Positions 1 to 9,440 of a stretch of 64,000 bases of DNA are shown piece after piece. How positions within the stretch are numbered: the stretch's first letter is position 1; each line of letters opens with the position of its first letter. The notes under the pieces were generated by a model. That model was not told where the DNA came from, did not search any database, and saw only the letters and a program-made list of their open reading frames with translations. The DNA comes from Actinophytocola sp. (GTDB taxonomy: Bacteria; Actinomycetota; Actinomycetes; Mycobacteriales; Pseudonocardiaceae). The stretch covers positions 1 to 64,000 of the forward strand of contig NZ_WHTD01000027.1 in NCBI RefSeq assembly GCF_009379765.1, read 5' to 3'. The translations under genes were made by a program, and so were the position numbers.

Positions 1-468
1 CGAGCTGAGCGCGGCGCCGAGCACCTCCATCGCCGCGATCGCGCGCAGCCGGTCGGCCATCGTCGGCGCCGGACCGGCGAGCCAGGTGGTGAGCCGCGTG
101 CTGTTGCCGATCAGGTCGTGCCACATCGGGCCGGCCGCGGCGACCACGCCGGCCGGGTCGTGCAGGAAGATGCCCGCGACCGTGCGGTTGCGCAGCAGCA
201 CCTCGAGGCTGCGGCTCAGCACCGCCCGCGCGTTGGCCGGCGAGTGCGGCATGTCCTCGATGTCGTCCGCGATCGTGCGCCACCCGTCGATCACCGGCGC
301 CACGATGGCCGTGAGCAGCGCCTGTTTCGACGGAAAGTGGTAGTACAGCGACGCCTTCGTCAGCCCGACCCGTTCGGCGATCTCGCGCAGGCTCGTCTGG
401 TCGAACCCACGCGTGGCGAACAGTTCCATTGCGACCTCACGAATCGTCTCGCGAGTGTCCCCGACCAT
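1..468 (-). CDS. TetR-family transcriptional regulator (C-terminus beyond left edge)
   Basis: The reading frame stays open to the window edge, so only the first 156 residues are seen. The ATG at 468 follows GGAGG with 8 bases between. Residues 5-50 form a typical TetR DNA-binding domain: the helix-turn-helix includes SLREIAERVGLTKASLYYHF and is followed by PSKQALL. The remainder is the variable ligand-binding domain. The gene is divergent from the MMPL transporter at 593, and a palindrome lies between them. The obvious inference is that it represses itself and the efflux gene. The ligand cannot be told. Confidence 0.9.
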   Translation of the reverse strand, partial: MVGDTRETIREVAMELFATRGFDQTSLREIAERVGLTKASLYYHFPSKQALLTAIVAPVIDGWRTIADDIEDMPHSPANARAVLSRSLEVLLRNRTVAGIFLHDPAGVVAAAGPMWHDLIGNSTRLTTWLAGPAPTMADRLRAIAAMEVLGAALSS

Positions 469-541
469 GTCACGTGCCTCCTCAGCGCTTTCTCAGCCCG
501 CTCACGTTAGCGTTTCGCCAAGCCAGCACCGCCGGTCGATC

Positions 542-563
542 TTACCTACCGGGCGGCAGGTAA
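542..563. promoter_or_regulatory. Operator palindrome between TetR gene and MMPL gene
   Basis: A 22-bp inverted repeat has arms TTACCTACCGG and GCGGCAGGTAA, which match at 9 of 11 positions. It lies 30 bases upstream of the transporter start and 74 bases upstream of the divergent TetR start. This is the expected position and size for a TetR operator. Binding by the neighbouring regulator is inferred. Confidence 0.7.
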
Positions 564-592
564 ACTCGTGGCACATCACGTGGGGAGGCATG

Positions 593-2749
593 ATGTTTCA
601 ACGGTTGGGTCGATTCGTCGTCCACAATCCGTGGAAGGTGATCGCGGGGTGGGTACTGGTCACCGTGGCGATCGTGACCTTCGCGCCCACGCTCGGCGAC
701 GTCACCACCAGCGACCAGGCCAACTTCCTGCCGTCGGACTACGAGTCGATGCAGGCCGGGGAGCTGGCCGAGCAGGCGTTCGGCCAGCAGCAACAGGCCA
801 GCGCCACGATCGTGGTCAGACGCGCGGACGGGCAGCCGCTCACCACCGGTGACCAGGCGAGGATCGGGGACCTCGCCCAGGACATCAACGGTGCCGACAT
901 CACCAGGGTCACCGAGGCGGTCACCGGTGCGCAGGCGGTGTCGCCCAACAAGAAGGTGCAGCTGGTCAGCATCGGGCTCGAGGGCTTCGGCGAGGACCCG
1001 GAGCTGGTGAACGCCGTCGAAGGGATCCGCGACACGACCCGACCGGCGCTGAACGACTCGGGTCTCGAGTACGCGGTCACCGGTGACGTCGCGATGTACG
1101 CGGACAACGCGGACGCGTTCGACACCGCGCTGCTGATCGTCGGCGCGGCCACGATCGTGCTGATCATCAGCCTGCTGCTGCTGATCTACCGCAGCCCGGT
1201 CGCCGCGCTCCTGCCGATCATCACCGTCGGCCTGGTCAGCGCGATCGCACCGGGCCTGGTCGCGTGGCTGGCGCAGGCGTTCGACTTCCAGGTCGACCAG
1301 TCCGTGCAGATCGTCATGACGATCGTGCTGTTCGGCGTCGGCACGGACTACATCGTGTTCCTGCTGTTCCGCTACCGGGAACGGCTGCGTGCCAGCGACG
1401 ACCCCAAGACCGCGCTGGTCGCGGCCGTGGCCCGGGTCGGCGAGGTCATCGCGTCCGCGGCGGCCGCCATCATCATCGCGTTCATGGCGTTGCTGCTGGC
1501 CGTGTTCGGCGCCTTCACCAGCTTCGGTCCCGGGCTGTCGATCGCGGTCGCGCTCATGGCGGTCGCCGCGGTCACCCTCATCCCGGCGGTCGTCTCGCTG
1601 GTGGGCACCAAGGTGTTCTGGCCGTCGAAGTCCTGGCAGCGCACGCCGAAGGGCACCACGTTCCAGCGGCTCGGCAGGTTGACCGGTCGCCGCCCGGCGG
1701 TGGTGGCCATCGCGTCCGGCGGCGTGATGGTCGCACTGGCGCTGGGCATGTTCGGCTTCAACACCGACTACGACCAGAACGCCCAGCTGCCGGAGGGCAC
1801 CGAGTCCTCCCGCGGCCTCGAGTACATGCGGAGCGGGTTCCCGCCCGGCGCGCTCAACCCGACCTCGGTGTACCTGAAGGCCGACAACGGCACGCTCGAC
1901 CAGGCCGCGCTCGCCGGCTACACGAAACGGCTGGACGACGTGCCGGGCGTCGGCGGGGTGATGCCCGGGCCGACCGGGCCGGCGACGGTCAGCGAGGACG
2001 GCACGATCGCCAAGATCGACCTGCTGCTCGACACCAGCCCGTACGCCAACGCCTCGCTCGACCTGGTCGACGGTGAGCTCCGGAACGTCGCGCACAGCGA
2101 GGCACCGGACGGCTCCACCGCCTATGTCGGCGGGCTGACCTCGGCGTTCGCCGACATCCGGGACGCGAACACCCGGGACCTGTGGGTGATCTTCCCGGTG
2201 GCCGGCGTGTTGATCGCGATCGTGCTCGGCCTGATGCTGCGCAGCGTCGTCGCACCGATCTACCTGATGCTGGCCGTGGTGCTGGGCTTCTTCAGCACGA
2301 TGGGCGCCACGGTGATCGCGTTCCAGGGCATCGGCGACCGGCCGGGGGTGTCGTTCATGCTGCCGATGCTCGTCTACCTGTTCGTCGTGGCGATAGGCAC
2401 GGACTACAACATCCTGATGATCGCCCGACTACGCGAGGAGGCCAAGCTCGGCCACGACCCGCGCACCGCGGCCGACCTCGCGGTGGAGCACGGCGGTCCG
2501 TCGGTGGGCGCGGCCGGGGTCATCCTCGCCGGCACGTTCGCGTCGATGATGCTCGCCGGCATCTCGTTCCTGGTGGAGATGGGCTTCGCGGTGTCCATCG
2601 GGATCATGATCGCGGCGTTCGCGATGTCGATGTTCCTGGTGCCGAGCGTGACCGCGCTGCTGGGCCACGCGGCCTGGTGGCCGGGCCACTCCGACCGGGC
2701 GGATGCCGCGCCGGCCGAGCGGCGCGACCCGGCGCGGGTCGGCTCGTAG
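593..2749 (+). CDS. MMPL/RND-family transporter
   Basis: This 718-residue inner-membrane exporter has the RND/MMPL layout. A first membrane helix (about residues 13-33) is followed by an extracytoplasmic domain, then five helices, and the pattern is repeated in the second half. The two Asp-Tyr pairs thought to carry protons in MmpL proteins are present as GTDYIVFL in the fourth helix and GTDYNILM in the equivalent helix of the second half. Two ATGs are adjacent (590 and 593). The GGGGAGG at 582-588 sits better for 593. Substrates of the family are lipids or hydrophobic drugs, and none can be assigned here. Control by the divergent TetR regulator is likely. Confidence 0.92.
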   Translation: MFQRLGRFVVHNPWKVIAGWVLVTVAIVTFAPTLGDVTTSDQANFLPSDYESMQAGELAEQAFGQQQQASATIVVRRADGQPLTTGDQARIGDLAQDINGADITRVTEAVTGAQAVSPNKKVQLVSIGLEGFGEDPELVNAVEGIRDTTRPALNDSGLEYAVTGDVAMYADNADAFDTALLIVGAATIVLIISLLLLIYRSPVAALLPIITVGLVSAIAPGLVAWLAQAFDFQVDQSVQIVMTIVLFGVGTDYIVFLLFRYRERLRASDDPKTALVAAVARVGEVIASAAAAIIIAFMALLLAVFGAFTSFGPGLSIAVALMAVAAVTLIPAVVSLVGTKVFWPSKSWQRTPKGTTFQRLGRLTGRRPAVVAIASGGVMVALALGMFGFNTDYDQNAQLPEGTESSRGLEYMRSGFPPGALNPTSVYLKADNGTLDQAALAGYTKRLDDVPGVGGVMPGPTGPATVSEDGTIAKIDLLLDTSPYANASLDLVDGELRNVAHSEAPDGSTAYVGGLTSAFADIRDANTRDLWVIFPVAGVLIAIVLGLMLRSVVAPIYLMLAVVLGFFSTMGATVIAFQGIGDRPGVSFMLPMLVYLFVVAIGTDYNILMIARLREEAKLGHDPRTAADLAVEHGGPSVGAAGVILAGTFASMMLAGISFLVEMGFAVSIGIMIAAFAMSMFLVPSVTALLGHAAWWPGHSDRADAAPAERRDPARVGS

Positions 2750-2760
2750 CGCACCGCGCC

Positions 2761-2795
2761 GCGGCGCCGTCACCTCGTCGGGGTGGCGGCGCCGC
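2761..2795. terminator. Bidirectional hairpin between convergent MMPL and tam genes
   Basis: Arms of 14 bases (2761-2774 and 2782-2795, core GCGGCGCC/GGCGCCGC) pair with one mismatch around a 7-base loop. The hairpin lies just after the MMPL stop and before the stop of the convergent methyltransferase gene. There is only a short T run, as is usual for high-GC actinomycete terminators. Confidence 0.65.
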
Positions 2796-2798
2796 TGC

Positions 2799-2854
2799 TT
2801 CTCACGGGGCGGCGTTCACGGGATGGCGTTCACGGGACGGTGCTCACGGGACTC
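2799..2854. repeat. Four tandem copies of a 14-bp unit
   Basis: Four head-to-tail 14-base copies start at 2799, 2813, 2827 and 2841. The central two are CGTTCACGGGATGG and CGTTCACGGGACGG, and the outer ones differ at a few positions. The last copy covers the TGA stop of the methyltransferase gene (2844-2846), so the array may have changed the C-terminus of that gene. Confidence 0.75.
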
Positions 2855-3608
2855 TGGCGACGACGAACACGCGGCGGAACGGGAACCAGGTGCTGCCGTC
2901 GGCGCGCGTCGGGTAGTCCGCCCGCAGCAGCGGCGCCAGGTCGGCCAGGAACTCCACCCATCCCGGCTCGTCCACAGTGGACCTGATGGGGCGCAGCGCG
3001 GTGCCCGTGACCCAGTCGAGCACCGGGTCCTCGCCGGTGAGCCGCTGCACGTAGGTGGTCTCCCACGCGTCGACCTCGCAGCCGGCGTCGGCGAGCAGCG
3101 CCGCGTAGCCGTCCGGGTCGAGCACCGCGTCCTCCTCGCGGAGCGCGACCGCGTCGAGCCGGCCGTGCCAGCGCGGGGACGCCGTCAGCTCCCGCACCCG
3201 GACGTGCGAGGGCGCGCCGAAGTTGCCCGGCACCTGGAAGGCCAGCCACGCGCCGGAAGGCAGCCGCTCGACCCAGCGCAGGAGCAGCTCGTCGTGGTCG
3301 GGCACCCACTGCAGCACCGCGTTCGACACGACCACGTCGGTGTCCGGCCGCGGGCTCCATTCGCGCACGTCGCCGGCCTCGGCGTCGATCCCGCGCTCCC
3401 GCGCGGCGTCGACCATCTCCGGCGAGGAGTCCATCGCCTCGACGACGGCGTCCGGCCAGCGGGCCGTGAGCGTCTCGGTGAGGTTGCCGGGCCCGCACCC
3501 GAGGTCGGCCACCCGGCGCGGCGCGGCGGCGTTCACCCGGGCGAGAAGGTCGAAGAACGGCCGCGCCCGGTGGTCGGCGAAGGCGAGGTACCGGCTTGGG
3601 TCCCACAT
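2844..3608 (-). CDS. tam: Trans-aconitate 2-methyltransferase
   Basis: This cytosolic class I SAM-dependent methyltransferase has 254 residues, the usual Tam length. It is expected to methylate trans-aconitate, a spontaneous isomer of the TCA-cycle intermediate cis-aconitate that inhibits aconitase. The SAM-binding motif I is DLGCGPGN at residues 35-42. The N-terminal [10 protein letters not shown] and the following [10 protein letters not shown] are typical of Tam, as is [11 protein letters not shown]. The ATG at 3608 follows GGGAGG with 4 bases between. It is the first gene after the terminator shared with MMPL. Confidence 0.88.
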   Translation of the reverse strand: MWDPSRYLAFADHRARPFFDLLARVNAAAPRRVADLGCGPGNLTETLTARWPDAVVEAMDSSPEMVDAARERGIDAEAGDVREWSPRPDTDVVVSNAVLQWVPDHDELLLRWVERLPSGAWLAFQVPGNFGAPSHVRVRELTASPRWHGRLDAVALREEDAVLDPDGYAALLADAGCEVDAWETTYVQRLTGEDPVLDWVTGTALRPIRSTVDEPGWVEFLADLAPLLRADYPTRADGSTWFPFRRVFVVARVP

Positions 3609-3641
3609 GGCGCCTCCCAGCAAACCGTACGTCCGTACTGT

Positions 3642-4166
3642 TTACTCTAGCGCCTGCCGGATCTTCTCGGCCACCTCCGTGGCCACGCGGCGCACGGCGT
3701 CGGCGTCCGCGCCCTGGTCCGCGCGGACCTGCAGCACGATCCCGTCCCGGCCGGGGACCTTGCGCTGCACGAACCACGCGCCACCGCCGAGGAGCTCACG
3801 CCGGTGCCGGGACCGGATCGAGTCGTTGACCCGGACGCGCACGACATCGGGCAGCTTGTTCGGCCGCTCCAGCACGTAGCGGACCGGGCGCAGGTCGGTG
3901 AGCAGCACCGCCTCGCCCGCGGTGTCGGTCTCGCTGGCCTCGACCAGCTCGAGCACCCCGTGGTCCCAGGTGACCTTGCTGACCAGGTGCCAGCCGACCC
4001 GCCGGGGCCCGTCCTCCCCCGGCACCCACAGGCCGAGCGAGGTGGCGAACAGGAACCCGCCGCCACGCAGCGCCGACGACGAGACGACGTGCTCGTCGCG
4101 CTCCAGCACGCCGGTGAAGCCCTCGGGTACCCCGCCGCCGAACAGCTTGCGCAGGAACCCGGTCAC
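3642..4166 (-). CDS. Conserved actinobacterial protein coupled to dnaG
   Basis: This 174-residue protein has no signal peptide and no clear membrane segment. It reads as an alternation of short beta strands and charged turns. I do not recognise a named domain. A gene for a similar small protein often follows dnaG in actinobacteria. Its GTG start overlaps the dnaG stop by four bases (GTGA, 4163-4166), so the two are translationally coupled. Its own stop is at 3642, 33 bases before the tam start, so the three genes may form one transcript. The function is unknown. Confidence 0.75.
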   Translation of the reverse strand: MTGFLRKLFGGGVPEGFTGVLERDEHVVSSSALRGGGFLFATSLGLWVPGEDGPRRVGWHLVSKVTWDHGVLELVEASETDTAGEAVLLTDLRPVRYVLERPNKLPDVVRVRVNDSIRSRHRRELLGGGAWFVQRKVPGRDGIVLQVRADQGADADAVRRVATEVAEKIRQALE

Positions 4167-6070
4167 GACAGGCTCCCCGCCGCCTGCTCACCGAGCGCCT
4201 TGTAGAACTGCTCCAGCGCGACCAGGTCGCCCCACAGCACCCGCCACTCGTCCTCGTTGTCCACAGGAGACAGCCGGTGGAGCCGGGCCTTGATGTCGGC
4301 GATCTGCCCGGACAGGAGCTGCCGCTGGAGCGCGGCGAGAATGCCCGCCGCGTACCGGGTGATCTCGTTCTGCCGGGTGGGGATGGGCTCCACGGCCAGC
4401 TCGGTGACCAGGCTGCGCACCGTCTGGTGGCCGCAGGCCTTCGTGACCATGTCGAGCAGCTCGGCGCCGGCCAGCCCGCCGGCCGTGCCACCCACGTCGA
4501 GCAACGCCCGGTGCAACGCCGCGTAGGCCGGGTGCGTGAACACGTCGAGGGGCAGCGAGTCGTACACCGGCCCCGCGTGCACCGGCTCCTGGAGCGCGAG
4601 CTTGATGGCCTCGCGCTGGACGTGCAGCTGGGGGTCTCGCGGGTTGGGTCGCGCCGGCCCGTCGACGTCGACCGCGAGCGCGCCCTGGTCGGGGTTGTCC
4701 GGCTGCTGACGCCCGCGTCGCGCGGGCATCGGCACCGCCCCGCCCGCGCTCTCCCGCACCCGGCGCACCACAGTGGCCGTGTCCTCCCAGCCGACCCAGC
4801 CGGCGAGCTGGCGCGCGTACTCGTCGCGCAGCGCCAGCTCCTTGATCCTGGCCACCATCGGCACGGTCCGGCGCAGCGCCTCCACCCGGCCCTCGGCGGT
4901 GTCGAGGTTGTGCTCGGCGAGCTCGGTGCGGATGGCGAACGCGAACAGCGGCTGGCGGCGGGCCACCAGGTCGCGGACGGCGACCTCGCCCTTGGACTGG
5001 CGCAGCTCGCACGGGTCCTGCCCGTCCGGGGCGATGGCGACGAACGTCTGCGCGGCGAACTTCTGGTCGTCGTCGAACGCCTTGAGCGCAGCCTTGCGAC
5101 CGGCCTCGTCGCCGTCGAAGGTGAAGATGACCTCGCCGCGGAACGCGTCGTCGTCGATGAGCAGCCGGCGCAGCACGGTGATGTGCTCGGCGCCGAACGC
5201 GGTGCCGCACGAGGCCACCGCGGTGAGCACGCCCGAGGCGTGCATGGCCATGACGTCGGTGTAGCCCTCGACCACCACGACCTGGTGGCGTCGCGCGATC
5301 TCCCGCTTGGCGAGGTCGAGGCCGAACAGCACCTGCGACTTCTTGTAGATCGGGCTCTCGCTGGTGTTGAGGTACTTGGCCTGGATCTGGTCGTCGTCGA
5401 ACAGCCGCCGCGCGCCGAAGCCGACGACGTCGCCGCCGAGATCCCTGATGGGCCACAGCAGCCTGCGGTGGAACCGGTCTATCGGCCCCTGCCGGCCCTC
5501 CCTGGACAGGCCGCCCTTGATGAGCTCGCCCATCTCGAACCCACGACCCAGCAGGTGTTTGGTGAGCTTGTCCCAGCCCGCGGGCGCGAAGCCGCAGCCG
5601 AACTGGGCGGCCGCCGCCTGGTCGAAGCCGCGCTCGGCGAGGAACTCCCGCGCCTTCACCGCGTCGGGCGTGTGCAGCCGCTCGGCGTAGAACTCCGCCG
5701 CCGCGCGGTGTGCGTCGACGAGCCGGGTGCGGGTGCCCTTGTCCCGCTGCCGGGTCGGCGCGCCGCCCTCGTAGGTGAGCTGGACCCCGGTGCGCTCGGC
5801 GAGCCGCTCGACCGCCTCGACGAAGCTCAGATGGTCGATCTTCATCAGGAAGGCGATGACGTCGCCGCCCTCGCCGCAGCCGAAGCAGTGGAAGGTGCCG
5901 TGCGTGGACCGCACGTTGAACGACGGCGTCTTCTCGTCGTGGAACGGGCACAGGCCCTTGAGTGCCCCGCCGCCCGCGCGGCGCAGCGACACGTACTCAC
6001 CGACGACGTCGTCGATCCGATTTCGCTCGCGCACCTGCGCGATGTCGCTCTCCCGGATCCGTCCCGCCAC
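4163..6070 (-). CDS. dnaG: DNA primase DnaG
   Basis: This is the 635-residue replicative primase, which makes RNA primers at the fork. The N-terminal zinc-binding domain has C41, H44, C62 and C65 (CPFH and CFGC). The catalytic TOPRIM core shows EGYTDVMAMH and FTFDGDEAGRKAAL. The C-terminal helicase-binding domain is present. The frame is open far upstream, but homology begins at the GTG at 6070 (VAGRIRESDI). The upstream extension lies in the promoter region of the divergent sigma-factor gene and was rejected. Its neighbour dgt is 6.5 kb away, whereas the two are close in mycobacteria. Confidence 0.95.
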   Translation of the reverse strand: MAGRIRESDIAQVRERNRIDDVVGEYVSLRRAGGGALKGLCPFHDEKTPSFNVRSTHGTFHCFGCGEGGDVIAFLMKIDHLSFVEAVERLAERTGVQLTYEGGAPTRQRDKGTRTRLVDAHRAAAEFYAERLHTPDAVKAREFLAERGFDQAAAAQFGCGFAPAGWDKLTKHLLGRGFEMGELIKGGLSREGRQGPIDRFHRRLLWPIRDLGGDVVGFGARRLFDDDQIQAKYLNTSESPIYKKSQVLFGLDLAKREIARRHQVVVVEGYTDVMAMHASGVLTAVASCGTAFGAEHITVLRRLLIDDDAFRGEVIFTFDGDEAGRKAALKAFDDDQKFAAQTFVAIAPDGQDPCELRQSKGEVAVRDLVARRQPLFAFAIRTELAEHNLDTAEGRVEALRRTVPMVARIKELALRDEYARQLAGWVGWEDTATVVRRVRESAGGAVPMPARRGRQQPDNPDQGALAVDVDGPARPNPRDPQLHVQREAIKLALQEPVHAGPVYDSLPLDVFTHPAYAALHRALLDVGGTAGGLAGAELLDMVTKACGHQTVRSLVTELAVEPIPTRQNEITRYAAGILAALQRQLLSGQIADIKARLHRLSPVDNEDEWRVLWGDLVALEQFYKALGEQAAGSLS

Positions 6071-6130
6071 GGTGTCCGAGTGTAGGCGCGCGGTCCGACA
6101 AGTGGCCGGCAGGTCGGGTTCGACACGGCA

Positions 6131-6136
6131 TACGAT
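6131..6136 (+). promoter_or_regulatory. Possible -10 element of the ECF41 gene (leaderless start)
   Basis: TACGAT lies 7 bases upstream of the GTG at 6144. With that spacing, transcription would begin at or next to the start codon, giving a leaderless mRNA. This would also explain the missing Shine-Dalgarno sequence. I see no convincing -35 element. Confidence 0.4.
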
Positions 6137-6143
6137 GGGAACC

Positions 6144-7070
6144 GTGACAGTCAGCGAAGATGTCCTCGCCGAGCAGTTCGCGGAGCACCGGTCCCACCTG
6201 ATCGGGGTGGCGTACCGGCTCACGAGCACGCTGTCCGACGCCGAGGACGCGGTGCAGGAGGCGTGGCTTCGACTGTCCGGTTTGGACGAACAGAGGCGCT
6301 CGAACATCCGCGAGCTGCGGGCCTGGCTCACCACCGTGGTCGGGCGGATCTGCCTGGACCGGCTGCGCTCGGCCACCGCGCGGCGCGAGAAGTACGTCGG
6401 GCCGTGGCTGCCCGAGCCGATCGTCACCCCCTACGGCACCCCGACGAGTGACGATCCACTTGACACGGTCGTGCGCGATGACGAGGTGCGCATGGCGGCC
6501 ATGGTCGTGCTCGACCGGCTGACGCCCGAGCAGCGGGTCGCCTTCGTGCTGCACGACGCGTTCTCCGTGCCGTTCGCCGAGATCGGCCAGATCCTGGGCT
6601 GCCCGGAGTCGACCGCGCGCCAGCACGCGTCCCGCGGCCGCCGGGCGGCCGCCGAGGCCGACCCGCCGCCGCGGGTCGCCATGGACGAGCAGCGGGTCCT
6701 GGTGGAGCAGCTGCTCGCGGCCATCATCGGCGGCGACCTGGACGCCGTGGTCAAGCTGCTGCACCCGGACGCCGTGCTCATCGGCGACAGCGACGGCAAG
6801 GCCCGCACCTCGCGGCGGCGCATGGTCGGCGCGGAGAAGATCGCCCGGTTCCTGTTCGGCCTGCTCGAGGCCTACGGGCCGGACCGGATCACCGGCGGCG
6901 AGCTCGTGCTGGTCAACGGCGACCTCGGCATGGCGGTACCGGACATGCCGGCGGACGGCGCGCGCTGGGCGATGTCGCGCCGGGCCGTCGCGTTCGCGGC
7001 GCGCGACGGCCAGGTCACCGCCATCTACGACTTCGTCAACCCCGACAAGCTCACTCACCTGGGTCGTTGA
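6144..7070 (+). CDS. ECF41-family RNA polymerase sigma factor with SnoaL-like C-terminal domain
   Basis: The 308-residue protein has the sigma-2 region (about residues 8-75), a linker, the sigma-4 HTH (about 115-170) and a C-terminal NTF2/SnoaL-like domain. Two ECF41 signature motifs are exact: WLPEP in the linker (residues 88-92) and NPDKL near the C-terminus (299-303). The third motif, DGGGR in the SnoaL-like domain, is replaced by DSDGKA. In this group there is no anti-sigma protein, and the attached domain controls activity. The GTG at 6144 fits a leaderless mRNA. An ATG at 6135 is the alternative. Its partner gene at 7051 is convergent and overlaps it by 20 bases. Confidence 0.92.
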   Translation: MTVSEDVLAEQFAEHRSHLIGVAYRLTSTLSDAEDAVQEAWLRLSGLDEQRRSNIRELRAWLTTVVGRICLDRLRSATARREKYVGPWLPEPIVTPYGTPTSDDPLDTVVRDDEVRMAAMVVLDRLTPEQRVAFVLHDAFSVPFAEIGQILGCPESTARQHASRGRRAAAEADPPPRVAMDEQRVLVEQLLAAIIGGDLDAVVKLLHPDAVLIGDSDGKARTSRRRMVGAEKIARFLFGLLEAYGPDRITGGELVLVNGDLGMAVPDMPADGARWAMSRRAVAFAARDGQVTAIYDFVNPDKLTHLGR

Positions 7071-7650
7071 GCGCGGGCGCGTCGGCCGGCACCGGGATCA
7101 GGCAGGCGTCGCCCGAGGTGAAGCCCTGGTCGCGGATGTCGAGCGCGCTGAACATCCGGGCCCGCATGTTCTCGAGGCCCACCTGGTAGGTCAGCTCCAG
7201 CGCGCCGTCCCGGCCGAACTCGGCGACCAGCTCGGCGACCTGCTCGTCGGTGACGGTCACCGGGGAGGTCGTCATCGCGTCCGCGTAGGCGACCGCGAGC
7301 CGCTCCTGGTGGTTGTAGGCCGGTGAGGTCGCGTAGTCGTCGATCCGCTCGAGCCGCTCGATGTCCAGCCCCTCGTGCTTCTGGAGCATGGTGCCGATAT
7401 CCACGCACCAGGAGCACCCGAGCCGCTGGGCGACCCGGTAGACGGCGATCTCCCGGACGTTGGTGGGCAGGACCTTGCTGGCCTTCGCCGCGGCCATCTC
7501 GTGGCGCGCGCTGGCCATCATCAGCTTGCGGTGCCGGGCGAGCACGCTGAACGGCTCGGGCACCGCCCCCACCCGGCGCTTGGCGTACCAGTAGATGACC
7601 CGAAGGAGTGGGCTGGCCTCTTTGGTGGGAATCCCGGGGATCCTCGGCAT
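7051..7650 (-). CDS. Carboxymuconolactone decarboxylase/AhpD-like protein, ECF41 partner
   Basis: This 199-residue all-helical protein belongs to the CMD/AhpD fold. The redox pair C79-S-W-C82 sits in GCSWCVDIG, where peroxidase-active members carry CxxC. The His that usually follows in AhpD (CxxCxxxH) is not seen at the expected place. Genes for CMD proteins, oxidoreductases or epimerases are the known companions and targets of ECF41 sigma factors. Here the gene is convergent to the sigma gene, with the last 20 bases of both overlapping. The ATG at 7650 follows GGAGGAGGA. The substrate is unknown. Confidence 0.88.
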   Translation of the reverse strand: MPRIPGIPTKEASPLLRVIYWYAKRRVGAVPEPFSVLARHRKLMMASARHEMAAAKASKVLPTNVREIAVYRVAQRLGCSWCVDIGTMLQKHEGLDIERLERIDDYATSPAYNHQERLAVAYADAMTTSPVTVTDEQVAELVAEFGRDGALELTYQVGLENMRARMFSALDIRDQGFTSGDACLIPVPADAPALNDPGE

Positions 7651-7814
7651 GACTTCCTCCTCCTACCCGGCCGTGGTCGGCCGGTCATCACGAGGACGAG
7701 CGGCCGGGACCGGACGTGACACCCGGCGGGGTGAGCTCCGGCACCAGGTGCGCCACCAGCGGTCCGAGTCCGGCGGGCACGGTCAGCACGAGCACGCCGC
7801 CTCCCGACGCCGGG

Positions 7815-9440
7815 TCAAAGCGCCAGGCTGCGCCGGCGGAAGGCCAGGAAACCGGCGGTGAGCAGGGCGGCCGCGACGGCGAACATGATCAGCAGCGGTG
7901 CCGCGGTCAGCGGGTCCGCCGGCAGGTTGGGCAGGTGGGTGAACGGCGAGACGGAGATCACCGCCCGCGGCAGACCGAACAGCGACCCGAGCTGGCCCAC
8001 GACCAGGCACACCGCGAACGCCGCCCAGGACAGCGCGGCCGCGAGCCTGGGCACCAGCCCGAACACCGCGACCACGAAACCGGCCAGCACCAGCGTCGGC
8101 GCGAGCTGCGCCAGCGTCGTCTCCAGCAGGTCACCCACGGCGCCCGGCACGTCGCCGACGACGACTCCGTAGGCGAGCCCCGTGCTGACGCCGAGCACGG
8201 CCAGCACGAGCGCGGTGCCGGCGACCGCGCACAGCACGGGCGCGGCAAGGCAGCGCGGGCGGCTCACCGCGGTCGCCAGCATCAGCTCGGCCGGCCCGCC
8301 GACCTCGTCGGCCCGCATCCGCAGCATTGCCTGCATCGTGTACCCGGCCACGATGACGCCGAGCAGGCTCATCATCCCCGCGAAGTAGTAGTCCACCAGG
8401 CTGCCGCCGCCACCGAGGCGGCGCATCAGCTCGGCACTCTGCTCGCTGCCGAACAGCTCGTCGGCCTGGTCGCCGAGCCCGCCGAACGCCACCCCGGTCA
8501 CCGCGATGCCGACCAGCCAGCCGAACAGCACGCCACGCTGCAGCCGCCACGCGAGCCCGAGCGGGCTCAGCATGCCGGACCTGGCTCGGGTCCGGCCCCG
8601 GCGAACCGGAAGCATGCCGGTCCCGACGTCGCGGTGGATGCTCAGCCGGGCGGCCGCCACCAGAGCGAGCGCGGCGAACGCAGCGAAGAGTGCCATCGGC
8701 CACCAGCGGTTCGCACCGAACGGCAGCAGCTGCTGGCCCCAGCCGATCGGCGACAGCCACGACGGCCAGGCGGGTGTCACGGTCAGCCCGTCCGTGCTCG
8801 TCTCGCCGAGCGCGTCGCCGGTCGCCCGCAGCAGGTAGGCGAGCCCCAGCACGGCACCGGCCAGGCCGGTGGCGCCGCGAGCGGTCGCGGCCACCTGTGC
8901 GGTGACCGCCGTGATCGCGGCGAACGCCATGCCGACCGCGCCGACCGCGGCGCCGGCGGCGAACGAGCCGGCGGCCGGCAGGCCGTTGACGACCAGCGAC
9001 AGCGCGCCGAGCACGGCGAGCACCACGTCGGCGGCGCAAGCGACCAGCAGGGCCGAGGTAAGACCGGCGTGCCTTCCGACCGCCGCCGAGCCGGTGAGCT
9101 CGGCCCGGCCCAGCTCCTCGTTCTGCCTGGTGTGCCGCACGACGGTCAGGATGTTCAGCAGCGCCGCGAGCACCGCGACGTAGACCAGCACCTCCGACAC
9201 GGTCAGCGCGCCGACGCCGCTCCCCGGCGCGGCCCCGTTGAACGCCCTGGCCACCACGCTGCCCGCCCGCACCGCCGCGTTCGCCACCCGGTCCGCCTCG
9301 GTGGTGTACAGCCCGGCGATGCCGGACGCGGTCGCGCCGACCAGTGCCGCGAGCCCGACCAGCCAGATCGGCAGCCGGACCCGGTCCCGCCGCACCGCGA
9401 GCCGGGTGAGCACACCGGTCCCGGTGAACGCCCGGGTCAT
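7815..9440 (-). CDS. ABC-2-type exporter permease (tetronasin/polyketide-antibiotic exporter family)
   Basis: This 541-residue integral membrane protein has about twelve hydrophobic segments arranged as two similar halves. It resembles the membrane subunit of the Mycobacterium Rv1217c-Rv1218c type of antibiotic exporter. Its ATG overlaps the stop of the ATPase gene by four bases (ATGA, 9437-9440), so the two subunits are co-translated. Together with the divergent TetR gene at 10466, the order matches the Rv1217c/Rv1218c/Rv1219c cluster. This supports a drug- or self-resistance role. The compound carried is unknown. Confidence 0.88.
   Translation of the reverse strand: MTRAFTGTGVLTRLAVRRDRVRLPIWLVGLAALVGATASGIAGLYTTEADRVANAAVRAGSVVARAFNGAAPGSGVGALTVSEVLVYVAVLAALLNILTVVRHTRQNEELGRAELTGSAAVGRHAGLTSALLVACAADVVLAVLGALSLVVNGLPAAGSFAAGAAVGAVGMAFAAITAVTAQVAATARGATGLAGAVLGLAYLLRATGDALGETSTDGLTVTPAWPSWLSPIGWGQQLLPFGANRWWPMALFAAFAALALVAAARLSIHRDVGTGMLPVRRGRTRARSGMLSPLGLAWRLQRGVLFGWLVGIAVTGVAFGGLGDQADELFGSEQSAELMRRLGGGGSLVDYYFAGMMSLLGVIVAGYTMQAMLRMRADEVGGPAELMLATAVSRPRCLAAPVLCAVAGTALVLAVLGVSTGLAYGVVVGDVPGAVGDLLETTLAQLAPTLVLAGFVVAVFGLVPRLAAALSWAAFAVCLVVGQLGSLFGLPRAVISVSPFTHLPNLPADPLTAAPLLIMFAVAAALLTAGFLAFRRRSLAL

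Noticed and set aside
542-2095. Long minus-strand frame (about 517 codons) opposite the MMPL gene
   Set aside because: It is Arg/Asp/Gly/Gln-rich low-complexity sequence caused by high GC on the antisense strand. The plus strand encodes a clear MMPL protein.
6071-6427. N-terminal extension of dnaG by about 119 codons
   Set aside because: It has no DnaG homology and would overlap the start and promoter of the divergent sigma-factor gene. The GTG at 6070 fits the family start.
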